From NCBI GenBank assembly GCA_024138015.1, contig JAMXBB010000009.1, forward strand, positions 87,438,685 to 87,502,684: a DNA stretch of 64,000 nucleotides. Reading direction: 5' to 3'. Below the pieces are notes generated by a model. That model made no database searches, was not told the origin of the DNA, and saw only the letters and a list, made by a program, of their open reading frames with translations. Source of the stretch: Lumnitzera littorea (taxonomy: Eukaryota; Streptophyta; Magnoliopsida; Myrtales; Combretaceae). Within the stretch, counting starts at the first letter, position 1. Every line of letters begins with the position of its first letter. This document shows, piece after piece, positions 37,273-50,520 of this stretch. The position numbers were made by a program, and so were the translations under genes.

Positions 37273-40200
37273 TCATGATAGTTCTGTCGGGTGGAGATAA
37301 AACTCCTCTCGTCCAACATGCTCGAAGTTTCCACTCAAGTATAACTTCAACCGTTGCCCATTTACCTTAAATGTGCCCTTTTCCGGGTGTGTAACTTCAA
37401 TAGTCCCATACAGGAAAACTCGTGTAATTGTAAATGGTCCAGACTACCTAGATTTCAACTTACCTAGGAATAAACGTAGGTAAGAATTATACAAAAGAAC
37501 ATGATCGCCTTCTTTAAATTGTCGACCTTGTTTGATTCACTAATCATGGTACTTTTTGGCCCTTTCTTTGTATAGTTTAGAGTTCTCATATGCATTCACT
37601 CACTATTCCTCTAGCTCGTTCAGTTGAAGTTTCCTGTAAGAACCTGCACGCTCAAAATCAACATTAGCACTCTTAATTGCCCAATAAGCCTCATGTTCAA
37701 TCTCTACCGGTAAATGACAAGCCTTGCCATATACAAGTCGGTAGGGTGTAATCCCTAGTAGTGTTTTGTAAGCGGTTCTGTATGCTCATAGAGCATCATC
37801 CAACTTTTCTGACCAATCTTTCCTATGATACTCTACGGTTTTTTCAAGAATTCGCTTAAGATTGCGATTGGCAACTTCCACTTGGCCACTACTTTGGGGG
37901 TGGTACGGGGTAGCTATTCTATGTGTAACGCCATAATGTTTCAATACTTGGTCGAGTTGGGCATTACAAAAGTGTGTTCCCCTATCACTTATAATTGTCC
38001 TAGGGGTGCCAAATCGAGAAAATAGGCTTTTCAAGAATTTTTTTACTACCTTAGCATCATTAGTAGGTAGGGCTTTAGCTTCCACCCACTTAGAGACATA
38101 GTCAATAGCTACTAGGATATATTTATTTCCATTAGAGTTTGAGAAAGGACCCATGAAATTGATCCCCCACACATCAAATACCTCAACCTTGATGATGGGA
38201 TTTTGTGGCATTTCATCCCTACAGGATATATTCCCCACTCGTTGGCAACGATCACAACTCTTAACATATCTCGGGCATCTTTGAATAAGGTAGGCCAATA
38301 AAATCCAGCCTCTAGGAACTTATGAGCTATCCTATTGGCACTATGATGCCCACCCGTAGGCCTCGAATGATAGTGGCTCAGAATTCTCCATCCTTCGAGG
38401 TGTGGTACACACCTTCGAATTACATGATTTGCACATACTTTAAACAGGTAAGGATCATCCCAAAAATAATGTTTCACGTCAGAAAAAAATTTCTTCTTTC
38501 ACTGGTGTGGAAATCCCTTTGGTATAATCCTAGCAGCTAAAAAATTAGCGATATCCGCGAACCAAGGAATTTCCATATCACTTACCTGAGCGATAGCATA
38601 GAGTCGCTCCCCAGGGAATTCATCCTTGATCTCATTCTCGTCGAGCATTTCCAAGTTTGGATTTTCTAATCGAGATAGGTGATTTGCTGCTAAATTCTCA
38701 GTGCCTTTTTTATCTTTGATCTCCACATCAAACTCCTGTAGCAACAAGATCCACCTTATTAGTCTTGGTTTTGCATCTGATTTTGCTAACAAGTACCTAA
38801 GGGCAGAATGATTAGTATAAACAATCACTTTAGATAGAAGCAAATAAGAGTGAAATTTATCAAAGGCAAAAACAACTGCTAGCAACTCTTTTTCTATAGT
38901 AGTGTAGTTCTCCTGAGCATTAGTAAGAGTTTTGCTAGCATAGTGAATTGGTTGAAAGTGCTTGTCTCGCCTTTGCCCCAGTACTGCCCCGACTGCGTGA
39001 TCACTTGCATCACACATAAGTTCAAAGGGAAGTGCCCAATCAGGTACTACCATGATTGGAGCATTGGTAAGTTTCTCTTTAAGGATATTGAAAGCTTTCA
39101 AACACTCCTGAGAGAAAACATAACATACATCCTTCTCTAATAACTTAGTCAAAGGGCGAGCAATTTTCGAGAAATCCTTGATAAATAGCCTATAAAAACC
39201 CGCATGTCCTAAAAAGCTTCTTATGGCCTTAACTGAAGTTGGAGATGGGAGTCTTGCAATCGCATCCACTTTGGCAGTATCCACCTCAATTCCTTGATAA
39301 GACATCTTATAGCCCAGCACAATACCCTCTTCTACCATGAAGTGGCACTTCTCCCAGTTGAGGACAAGATTGGTCTCTTCACACCTGGTCAGTACCCTAT
39401 CCAAATTATTCAAACAAAGGTCAAATGAGTTGCCAAAAACTGAAAAATCATCCATAAATACCTCCATTATGTCCTTAATCAAATCATCAAAAATAGCTAA
39501 TATGCATCACTGGAATGTAGCAAGTGCATTGCAAAGACCAAAAGGCATTCTACGGTAAGCAAAGGTGTCATAAGGACAAGTGAAAGTGGTCTTCTCTTGA
39601 TCTTCTGGTGCAATAGGTATCTAAAAATGACCAGATAAGCCATCTAGAAAACAATAAAACATATGTCCAGCTAGTCGTTCTATCATTTGATCAATAAAAG
39701 GTAAGGGGAAATGGTCCTTACGTGTAGCATCGTTTAACTTTCGATAATCGATACATACACGCCAACCTGTTACCGTTCTCATTGGGATCAATTCATTCTT
39801 TTCATTAGGGACTACTGTCATCCCACTTTTTTTTTGGAACTACTTGCACTGGACTCATCCATGAACTATCAGAGATAGGATATATCATACCTGCATCAAG
39901 GAGTTTAATAACTTCCTTTTTTACTACCTCTTTCATGTTTGGATTCAAACGTCTCTGGGGCTGCACAACCAACTTGTGGTTTTCTTCCATTAAAATCTTA
40001 TGAGTACAAAAGGAGAGATTGATACCTCGAATATCAGATATTTTCCAAGCAATGGCCCTCTTATGCTTCTTGAGTACTTTCAGCAACCTTTCTCTCTATT
40101 CTTTTTCCAAATTGGATGTTATAATTACTGGTAATTTAGAGTCCTTCTCTAAAAAGGCATATTCCAAGTAGTCAGGTAATTGCTTTAGTTCCAATACTGG

Positions 40201-42639
40201 TGGCTCCTCAATCGAAGGTTTTAACTGTGCTTCCTTCCTCTTTTCAAACTCTTCAAACCCTTTCTCAATAGAGATAGGTTTATTTGCCTCCAGTTAGACT
40301 ACCACCTCGGATTTGATAGGATCTTTTGAAGCTTCCTCCATGCCTAATTGCAAGCAACTCTCCAACGAATCCTTAAGAAGAACTTCCTGCATATAACTTG
40401 AAACAAAAGTGTCAGTAACATCTAGAAGGTAGCAAGTATCATCCTGATCGATAGACTTTTTCATAGCCTCCGAAATTTTAAACATGATCTCTTCATCTCC
40501 TACTCAAAGAATGAGCTTGCCATCACTAACATCAATGATAGCCCTAGCGATAGCTAAGAATGGTCTACCTAGGATAAGGGGCAACTCAAAATCTTCATCC
40601 ATATCCAATATCACAAAATCAACTGGAAAAATAAATTTACCCACTTGGACTAATACATCCTCAAATATGCCTCTAGGATACGTCACAGATCTATTAGCTA
40701 ATTGCAAGCTCATACGTGTGGGCTTAAGTTCGCCTTATCCTAATTTCTTGAAAAATTTATAAGGCATTAAATTGATGCTAGCACCCAAATCAGCTAAAGC
40801 TTTGTCAATTAACAAATTACCAATATGACAAGGAATTGTAAAACTTCTTGGCTCTTTTAGCTTCTTGGGTAACTTATTTTGCACGATCGCTAAACACTTT
40901 TCATCCAAGATGACTGTAGAAAGCTCCTCAAGCTTCCTCTTATTGGATAACAGATCTTTCAAGAACATAGCGTACTTCTGCATCTGTGACTAGGCATCAA
41001 CAAGAGGTAAGTTAATATGCAGTTGTTTAAAGAGGTCAAGGAACTTACTGAATTGTTGGTCATTGTGATCTTGCTTGAGTCTTTGGGGATATGGGATAGG
41101 TGGTTGATATTCCTTCACCTTTGATGACTCTACGTCTTTTGTTGCTTTCGTCCCTTCCTTGCTCTTGCTAGTCTCATCGCTAACCTTCCTCTCAGCATGC
41201 AACTCCTTCTCATTTCAAAGTGTCACAGCCTTAACATGTTCCTTTAGATTGGGTTCTGTATTTCCCGGTAGCATTCCCTGCGGTCTTGTAGAGATTAGCT
41301 TCGTAAGTTAACCAATTTGGTTCTCAAGGTTGCAATTTGAAGCCTCTTGATTCCTCAGCGAGGATTCAATGTTGGATAAGCGAGCCTCATTGCCTTGAAT
41401 ATATTTTATGAGAAGTTCTTCCACACTGGACTTCTTTTCTTGAGGAAGAGGAGGTGGGAATGGTCTTTAAAATCCAGGTGGGCCAAAGTTAGTCTTCTGC
41501 TGGCCTTGGTTTTGATTTCTATATGAGAAATTTGGGTGATTCCTCCATCCAGGATTATAAGTGTTGCTGTAGGGGTTATTTTGTTGCTTGGGTGGATTTC
41601 CTAGATAAACTACTTGCTCCAGTTGTTCTTGTGCTCCATACCCCTGCATACTAAAGTCACTTATGTCTGATTGCACTTGTTGAGGGCCAACAGAGAGTGC
41701 ATCAATCTTTTTACTCAATAGGTCCACCTTGGTTGCCAGAGCAGTGGTCAAGTCCACATCATAAATTCCCATAGCCTTTTGCTTGGCTCTAGTGCTTTCC
41801 CACTAATAATTGTTCATCGCTATTCCTTCAATCAGGTTTTGTGCTTGCTCAGGTGTCTTTGTGTTCAAAGTACCTCCTGCGGATGCATCAATCATCTGTC
41901 TCGTAGATAAATTGAGACCATTATAGAAGGTCTGAATTTGCATCCATAGTGGGAGGCTATGATGTGGGCACCTCCTGAGTAAGTTCTTAAACCGCTCCTA
42001 AGTGTCATATAGCATCTCCGCTTCCAATTAAGCAAAACAAGAAATATCATTCCGAAGTTTAGCGGTCTTTGCAGGTAGGAAATACTTCTCTAAAAATTTC
42101 TCTACCAATTCATTCCAAGTTGTGATTGAATTTCTTGGTAGGGAGTTCAACCACTATTTTGCTATAACCCTCAAGGAGAAAGGAAATAGCTGCAGTCGGA
42201 TGGCATCATCCGTGGCTCCGTTGATTTTAAATGTATCACAAATCTATAGAAAGCTAGAGATGTGGGCATTAGGATCTTCATCTTGGAGACCGTCAAACTG
42301 CACATATTGTTGCACCATTTGTATGATGTTAGGTGCAATTTGGAAGTTATTAGCCACGACGGTTGGCCTTGCGATGCTAGAGTCAGCTCCAATAAGTGTA
42401 GGCCTTGAATAGTCGAACATGGTCCGATTTGCTTCATTCCCATTATTAGCCATGTGTGGTAGATCTTCTTGCTCGATGAATTGAGTGTTGGCCTCTTCAC
42501 CTTCTTCCTTGATTTCAACGATTGACTCGTCGTCTATGATCGCCACAATTTGTCTAGGTCGCAATCTCAAATTTTGAAGAGCAGTTCTCTCAATTTCAGG
42601 GTCTAGTTCTACCAAATCTTTCGGATTGCTTCGGGTCAT
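37273..42639 (-). pseudogene. gag-pol of element A (Athila-like)
   Basis: Starts at the ATG at 42639 (MTRSNPKDLVELDPE). Gag core 'WLNSLPRNSITTWNELVEKF' near 42105-42170 and Pro/Asn-rich 'NPYSNTYNPGWRNHPNFSY' near 41520-41590. Protease with DLGASINLMP near 40770. RT with 'GWRVCIDYRKLNDATRKDHF' near 39700-39760 and FMDD near 39450. RNase H near 38600-39000. Integrase ('CDRCQRVGNI', 'VWGINFMGPF', 'SDRGTHFCN', 'TPYHPQSSGQVE') at about 37786-38480. A C-terminal region ends at the stop at 37273. Breaks include several stops and a one-base shift at a nine-A run near 39826-39834. No chromodomain. Confidence 0.92.
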
Positions 42640-42769
42640 GTACTATAAGGGCAAGAAATACTTGATCAATTGCAGCTCTAGGTAATAAAAATAAACAATA
42701 AAAACAAAAGAAAAACAAAATGGTCAAAGTAATAAAGCAACTAGTGTTCTTAGTATTGAAAATCCTCAT

Positions 42770-42780
42770 CAACGGCGCCA
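42770..42780 (-). other. primer-binding site of element A
   Basis: On the - strand TGGCGCCGTTG, six bases inside the 5' LTR, matches the TGGCGCCGTTGCC primer site typical of Athila elements. Confidence 0.85.
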
Positions 42781-42786
42781 AAAACT

Positions 42787-44025
42787 TGATATCAGGCAAG
42801 TGCACCTATTAATTTTATTATAGCGGATGTGAGTTCGAGTCGATCCCTCAGAGATTTTGAGTACTAATATTAACCTTAGATCTATTATCTAATTGGAAAA
42901 TTGTGATGAGTTGAATGAATTAAAAATACTGAAATTAACAAACTAAACTAATTATGAGACTTGATTAAACAATTTAGAAAACAATAAAACTAAGAACGAC
43001 TTCAAGAAGTTAATAACGTATTTAGGAAATATTTCCCCTAGTGTTTAACATATGACCGCTTAAAATATATTCAATTCAATTTCTATTATCCTTGACTGAA
43101 GGGATTCACAATTAAAGTTAATACCTTTCTCAAGCATATTAACCCTAATCTTAAATTATTTACCGGAATCTCTTTACTTAGTAATATAACTTAGAATTGC
43201 ATTAATGTATAATGAATTCCCACATAAACAATCAACTTTCCGGAAGAAACATGTATCTTATCTCTAAGTATACATGTAATTCTCTCCAATTATGCCTAGA
43301 TCTTATTACACATGCAATTTCTCAATCATCATGCATAATATCATAAATTGATACTCTAGAATTATCAATCAACAATTAAACAACATAATTGAATCAAGAA
43401 AAGATAAAAACTTTATTGAAAATTATAAATCAACCCAAGAGTCACATGAAACCCTAGGTTTCGTAATCCTAAATACATGAATTCTAAGCTGTCATAATTA
43501 AACTAAAAACGAGTTCCATCATAAACATAAAACAAAACATGAAAAACCCCTTTGATTGATGAAAAATCTCTCCAATCTTGAAGTTAGCGTAGCTTTCGCC
43601 TTTTTCTTCTCCTTCTCCTCAAGTCTCTTCTCTTCTCTTGTGTCTCTTCTGTCTTGAAACCCTCATATGTCCTTTTATATATGTATTACAAGGATTCTGT
43701 TTTCGTCACCAGATACAGCCTGAGACATGACCGTGTCCCTAGGTCGTGTAACTCTCTGGCCTTGGCAAATTTTCCTGCATGGACACAGCCCGAGGACATG
43801 GCCATGTCCTAGACTGTGTAACTTCAAAACTTCATAACTTCTTCAATTGAACTCCAAAATGAGTGAAACTTGATTCCTTTTCTTCGTTTTCAATCCTGAA
43901 ACGCGTTCAAACCTTGAAATCAAAATTTTACTCAATTAAGTATCAATTTCTTTAAAGAAAACCAAAAATATAAGGGAAATACTATAAAATCACGATGTGA
44001 AATATATTTAAAATCAGAGTTATCA
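42787..44025 (-). repeat. 5' LTR of element A
   Basis: 1239 bp, about 96% identical to the other LTR where compared. It carries the same TATA box and the two palindromic units (43711-43822). Confidence 0.93.
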
Positions 44026-44030
44026 ACCCA

Positions 44031-44769
44031 CAATTCACTAGATATGACTCATTGGTCCGAACTAAAGGGTCACTTGCCATTACTCCTTACTAAAGGGAAT
44101 AGATAAGAGTTGAAGAGTAATGAGAACACTAAGGTTGCTCATAAAGATACTTGTATATATTCTGATAATGTAGATGATGTCTATGTACAATTAAGTGGGG
44201 GTTTATATACTCGTCCACTAAGGTTATTTTACATATATGAAAAGATAAAAAAGGTATTCTGACAATTAGGTTATATAGTACATATTAAAAAGGGTAAAAG
44301 AGATAAAGAATATTCAGTATGAAAAGTAAAGGATCCTTTTGGAATGTTATGCTAGAAGATACGTTTCATTCGGTGGTTGGACATTAGGAATATAGTACAA
44401 AGTAGATGAAAAGAAGAAAAGAGAGAGTTTGCAATCAAGGGCCGACTTGATTTAGATTACATCAAAGCTTAGTCAGCCATTCGCTATAGAGTAATCAACT
44501 TGAGTTGAGGTCGAATGTCAGTGGTCAACACGAGAGTTTAGCTTGAATAGTCTTGGAGCTATCTGTTAAGATATTTGTCATGGTACAGTTGTTCGATAGG
44601 CCCGGCATAGGTGACGGCTTGATAATCAGGTCGGCAGAGGAAGGAAACATAGAGGTTGGGATAGGAATTATTGTCTTAGATGGGGCTTCGAATTAGTATT
44701 CTCTGAGTGAATCCTTAGAGTCCTCTAGCTTGGCTATGTGTGATCGATCTAAGGGGCTAATTCCTATCA
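44031..44769 (-). repeat. 3' LTR of element B, right fragment
   Basis: Continues the LTR interrupted at 31898. - strand TATA box (TATATAAACC) near 44200-44210. It ends CCTATCA before the pol tail of B. Confidence 0.88.
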
Positions 44770-47700
44770 TCTGCTTGAGGGTTTGAAAGATTTGTCCTCA
44801 AATCTGAAGTAGCCTCTGGCTCTTGCTCTTTTAGGGCACTTGCGGGGTCTTCTTTTATCGATTGGTGGGAAATCAAGTCAAACACATTAAAAGTAGAGGA
44901 AACACCATAGTCATCAAGTAACTCAATCTGGTAGGTGTTGCGATTGACTTCTTTAGGACCATGACTAGACCATCAACTCAAGGAGATAGCTTGCTCTATC
45001 TCAAGTGTAGGAATCGTTCTTGGTTAAGGTATATCCCCAGTAAGTCTCCTGGCTGGAAACAAACAACTTAGCAACCTCAACTACTAATCTCTTGTTGTCT
45101 TTGATTGAACTTGGTGATCCTCTTAGTTACAAACTAGTGTAGCTCTTCTAATTCTTAAGCTTAATCAACTCCAGATTGAATCTCTTCAGTAGCTACAAGG
45201 GTACCAATCTTATCTAGAGGAATAGTAGGATTGAGGCTATAGACAACCTTGAATGGATTTTTTCCAATGGTGCTATAGATAGTTTAGTTGCATGTGAATT
45301 CCATAATTGATAGGCATAGATCCTACTCCCTCAAGTTCTTTCCTATGATAGCTTTGAGTAAGTTTCTTAGCATCCTATTTACCACCTTAGTTTGGCCATT
45401 AGTTGAGGGTGGCTACTAGAGCTAAATACAAGTTTGGTTCCAAGTTTTCTCTACAAAGTCTTCGAAAAATAGCTCAAAAATTTTGTGTCCTAATCTGAAA
45501 CATTGATCTTCGGTGTTCTATGTAGTCAGACAACTTCTTGCAAAAATAAATCGGCAATATATAAAGCATCATTAGTTCGATGGCATGAAATGAAGCGTTC
45601 CATTCTGTTGAAATGATCTATTACAAGAAATATAGAATCTTTTCCTCTTGATGTTTAGGGTAACCTTAGGATCAAGTCTACACTGAGGTTGGCCCAAGGT
45701 AAGGTTGGTGTTGGCAAGGGCATATATTCTCTATAGGGTTCTCTTTTCTCCTTAGGTAACTTGCACACTTTACAACCACCAACTGCCTTATGGACATCCT
45801 TGGCTAAACTAAGCTAGTAAAAATTTTCCTTCAACAAATTAGCCATCTTTATCTCTTCAAAGTGATTAGATAATCCACCACTATGAGCTTCCCTAACCAA
45901 CAGCTCATACATAGAGCAGTTTGGCATCCATAGCTTTCTTTCCTTGAAGAGATAGCCATCTCGGACATAATAGCTCCAACAGCAACTCTATCTCTACACT
46001 ACTCTAGAATTAGACCAAAATGAGGATCATGAGCATACTGCTCAATGATAAGTGAAAATCGCAACAACTTTGTCTGCAAAGTAGTTAGTAAGGTTTATTG
46101 ACATGATAGAGCAATGGTGACTATGTTGACACTTCTTTTCTTGTATTGTATCGTGTAGGAGAAACCTTCCATAAACTCTAACCACTTAGCTTGCCTCTTC
46201 GACAGTTTGTTCTAACTCCCAAGATACTTTAAAGACTCATGGTCTGTGTAAATAACAAACTTTTATGGTAATAAATAGTGTTACCAAACAGTAAGGGCTC
46301 AAAATAGAGAATATAACTCTTTCTTATATATAGAATAGTTCGGGGTAACACTATTAAGCTTTTCACTATGGTAGGTGATGGGTTGTCGTTCCTGCATCAA
46401 GATGGCACTAATTCTAATACTTGATGCATCACATTCCAATTCAAAGGGCTTATCAAAATTTGGTAATGATAGGACAAGGGTGGAGGTAAGCTTCTCCTTA
46501 ATCTCCTTAAAGCTTTGTTCAGCTTGGTTGTTCAATTTGAACCCATCACTCTTCTTTGTCAATTTAAGGGGGTGGCTATGGTACTGAAGTTTTTAATGAA
46601 TTGCCTATGAAAAGAAGCAAGGCCATGAAATCTTCATACTTCAGTAATATTCTTTAGCGTCAACCACTCTAAGATAGCTCACACCTTTCACCAACTCAGA
46701 TTCCTTCTCCTAATACGACATACCTAAGAAAAACCACTTTACTCTGACAAAACATACACTTCTTTAGGTTCCTAAACAACTTCTCAACTCATAAGATTTC
46801 AAAAACAACTCAAAGATGTTGAACGAGATTATCCGCATCGGCACTATGTACCTGTATATCATCAAAGTATATGACTATACATCTTCCGATTAAAGGGTGC
46901 ATAACATAGTTCATTAGTCTCATGAATGTGCTCAATACATTGGTAAGTCCAAACAGTATAACCAACCATTCGTAGAGACCATGCCTAGTATTGAAGACAG
47001 TTTTTCACTCACCACCTTGTCTCATGCGAATTTGGTGATATCTACTTTGTAAATCAATCACTAAAAATATCTTGGTGCCATGAAGCTCATGGTATTAGGT
47101 ATCTGTACTTGACACTGATACAATTGATTACTTGGCTATCAATGCACATATGACATGAACCATCCTTCTTTGGTATGAGTAGAGTTAGTGCAACATAAGG
47201 GCTCATGCTCTCCCTCATATATCCTCGCTTTATAAGCTCATCCATATGTCTTTTCAACTTGGTAGCTTACTCAAGGTTCATTTTGTATGTAGGGCGATGC
47301 CTAGCTATTAATCAATACAGTGTTCTATGCTTTAAACTAAGGGAAGTCCTTTAGGCAGTTCCTTCAGAAACAAGTCAAAAAACTCATCAATCAGCCTTTG
47401 GATTTCATTTGGAACATCATTCTGACCTCTCATCTTTAGTAATCTTCTAATCAGCAGAAATGTAGGCTCTTCAACCTTCTTAGCAGCTCGAAGTTTTGTT
47501 CGGCTCAACATTAGGGCCTTCTTCTTACTTGCTCGAGTGAGTTGATTATCGGTCTCATTTACTTGAGTTGGGATCATGGGTTGCAACACAATCTTCTTTC
47601 CATCTTTAACAAAGGCATAGGTGTTCTTGTACTTGTCGTGAGTAATATACCGATCGAACAACTAAGGTAGCCCAAGTAACAGATGTGAAGCTCTCATAGG

Positions 47701-49260
47701 GGCGACATCGTACACTACTTCGTCCCTATACACACTCTCAATACTGAACGGCACAGTTACTTGTTCAATTACATACAAAGTACCCTTATAAAGTTGGAGA
47801 TGCTTAGAAGTCGATATACCTAACCTCTACATGAAAGACTATGCAACTATGTTAGTATAGTTTCATCCATCCACTATGATGGTGCATAACTATCCTTTAA
47901 TGGTACACTTAATATGGAATAAATTTTCCCTCTAGTCTTCTTTAGAGTTCAGCAAGGAACTCAATACTCATCTTAGTACTAAGGTCATCACTTCTCCCTG
48001 GTTGACATAAATATAGGTCTCCTCTTCCTCCTTGTCTTCACCATTTCCATCTTCTTTCTCCTCCTCAAGTTCGCTCTTGTTGGTGCTATCGACTAGATCT
48101 CTTCAGAGCACCATGATACGTCAGTTTGGATACTTAGCAATCATATGTCCAAAGCCTAAGCATTTAAAGCACTTTACCTCATTAGTTTTCTATCTAGAGG
48201 TCTACCTTCTTTCATGTGTCCTCGGGGTCAGTTTGGCCTTAATTCGGCTTGACTGGCCTACTTGACCTAGCTGGCTATTTAGCTATCGCTAGATCTATCA
48301 TTCCTCTTCTTAGCTTGGCTTGAACAGGTGTTCAGGAGAATGTTGGTCCAAGTCGGCTTGGACCACTTCTTCTTTGTTTTTCGCCTTCTATGCTATCTTT
48401 ATTGCCTCCTCTAAGGTATAGAACATCTGTACCTCCACAATATTGTAAATCTCATATTTGAGTCCAGAAATGAACATTGATACTATGCGAGCCTCTAGTT
48501 CTTTCACATCGGCTCGGATCATAAGCATCCGGAACTTTCTCACATAATCATCAATAGATCAGCCTCCTTGGCAAAGCTCTTGCTACTTTACAAATGTATC
48601 CTACAAGTAGGTATCAAATACAAATCTATCCCTCAACAACCTCTTCATCTCATCGTAGGTTCTTATACCTCATCTTTCATCCCTTGCTCTAGTTGCATTC
48701 AGATTTTGCCACCACATAGTGGCATACCCAATGAGCTCCAGTACAATAAGTTGGACCTTGACAACATTTGTATATCCATAACAATAAAACATCTTCTCGA
48801 CCTTTTCTTATCACTTTAAGTATTCATCGGTATCTCCACTTTCACTAAAGGGAGGAATTTAGACTTTAAAATTATCAAGTCCTCGTAGAGCTCAGCGTCT
48901 TTGCTCTCATGCTTGATAGTATCGACCTCTACTTCTTCCCCCTCATCAATCTCTACGTTTACTTCCTCATCATCCTCTCCTATCTCGTCTAACTCTAGCC
49001 TTCATTAAGTAACTTACTTTATAACTCCTCTAGCTCGTTGAGGTTGAAATGAGCAGTTGGTTCAACCACCTTGGCCATAGCCTCTCTTTAGAACATTTCG
49101 GGTGGGTTACGCTACGGCATACCTTAGGGTTGTTGCTTATTAACTTGCATCGTGATGACCAGACTCTCAACAAGATTAGTGAGTCTGTCAAGTTTGTCAT
49201 TAATTAACCTAGGAGTGTTGCTACCATTTTGACAACAACCAGGTTAAGCACCACTACTCT
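44770..49260 (-). pseudogene. gag-pol of element B, decayed
   Basis: On the - strand: gag with MAKVVEPTAHFNLNELEEL at about 49020-49078; knuckle CFKCLGFGHMIAKYP near 48120-48165, whose last Cys is Tyr; protease/RT linker ('FDRYITHDKYKNTYAFVKDG', open 47332-47661); RT with LTNVLSTFMRLMNYVM and an intact YFDD near 46855-46950; RNase H ('FELECDASSIRISAIL', open 46299-46562); integrase remnants about 45000-46000; tail 'NRNTYQIELLDDYGVSSTF' near 44870-44945. Many stops. Gag start is uncertain, possibly upstream of 49078. Confidence 0.82.
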
Positions 49261-49650
49261 AGTCTACAATAACACCTTAAACCCTTGATTTCAATATGGT
49301 ATAATACCTTTCGAACAGATTAACAATATACAGGAAACACAATGCTACCTTACTACCTAAAACTTTGACTAACACACTAACAACCTCGACACCTAATAAT
49401 CACTTGAACAAGATAGAAATAAACTTGTTTTGTTTTCATAGTGAAAAACGGAATAAGAATAGAGTAACAAAGAACTACACTTACTAACACTCAAGCCTCT
49501 ACTATACAGCTTACAACTCCAAACTTACTCTATACAAACACACTATAGTAGCTATAGAAGGAACATAGTAGCTACAAACAACAAAGCGAACCAAAACTTC
49601 ACTATAACTTTACACTCCCTTTTGGAACCGTATCCTAATTCCAATGAAGC

Positions 49651-50520
49651 TTATGCGTCTCCTAGGTCGAACATACAGAGAAGCACCACAACATAAGTGA
49701 ACCAAAAAGAAAAGAAAAGCTAGCAAAAGTCTAGGCAACTACTAATTGGATATGACATACCATCTAATCCTACTCAACCTACAATTCGCCGGATATGACT
49801 TACCGGTCTAAATTGAAGAGTAACTCACTACTGCTTTTTACTAAAGGGAATAGATAAGAGTTAAAAGGTAATGAGAACATTAAGGTTGCTCATAGAGAAA
49901 CTTATATATATTCTGATAATGAAGATGATGTCTGCATACAATTAAGTGAGTTTATATACCTATCTACTAGAGTTACTTTATATGTATGAAAAGATAAAAA
50001 AATGTATTCTTACAATTAAGTTATATAATACATATTAAAAAGGGTAAAATAGATAAAGAATATTCAATATCAAAAGTAAAGAATCCTTGTAGAATATCAT
50101 GCCAAAAGACATGTGTTGTTCGGTGGTTAGATGTCAAGAATATGGTATAAAGTGGATGAAAAGAAGAAAGGAGAAAGTTTGTAGTCATGGGCCGACTTGA
50201 TCTAGATCAGGTCGGAGCTCGGTCAACCATTTGCTATAGAGTAATCAACTTGGGCTCAAGTCGGATGTTAGTGGTCGACTCGAGAGTTCGACTCAGATAG
50301 TCTTAAGGCTATTTGTTTGAATATTCTATCATGGTATAACTGTTTGGCAGGCTAGGTGCAAGTGACGGCTCGGTAATCAGGTCGGTAGAGGAAGGTAACA
50401 TAGAGACTGGGATAAGAATTATCGTCTTAGATGAGGCTTCGAACTAATATTCTCTAAGTAAGTCCCTAGAGTCCTCTAGTTTAGTTTCGTGTGATCTGTC
50501 CAAGGGACTGGTTTCTATCA
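49651..50520 (-). repeat. 5' LTR of element B
   Basis: 870 bp, TTATGCGTC (TG decayed) to CTATCA. The sequence downstream on the - strand is only a poor match to a tRNA primer site. It serves as the intact reference showing where A interrupted the other LTR. Confidence 0.88.

Larger units (their letters stand above)
31899..44025 (-). mobile_element. element A: Athila-like Ty3/gypsy retrotransposon with a third ORF
   Basis: A 12.1 kb element whose LTRs (31899-33158 and 42787-44025) begin and end TGATA...TATCA. TSD is ACCTA (31894-31898)/ACCCA (44026-44030). The - strand order is 5' LTR, TGGCGCC primer site, gag, protease, RT, RNase H, integrase, palindrome array, third ORF, polypurine tract, 3' LTR. 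LTRs differ by about 4% over the first 450 bases by eye, so it is the youngest element here. The ORFs carry stops and a frameshift. Confidence 0.95.
31773..50520 (-). mobile_element. element B: Ty3/gypsy retrotransposon nested in C, itself split by A
   Basis: The left LTR is in two parts (31773-31898 and 44031-44769, together about 865 bp) because element A sits inside it. The right LTR is 49651-50520 (870 bp). A perfect TSD AACCA (31768-31772, 50521-50525) lies within element C's integrase. Without A it is about 6.6 kb, close to C. Its RT ('LIGRCIVIYFDDIQVH' near 46860) and tail ('YGVSSTFNVFDL' near 44880) place it in the same group as C. LTRs differ by roughly 14% by eye. Confidence 0.92.
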
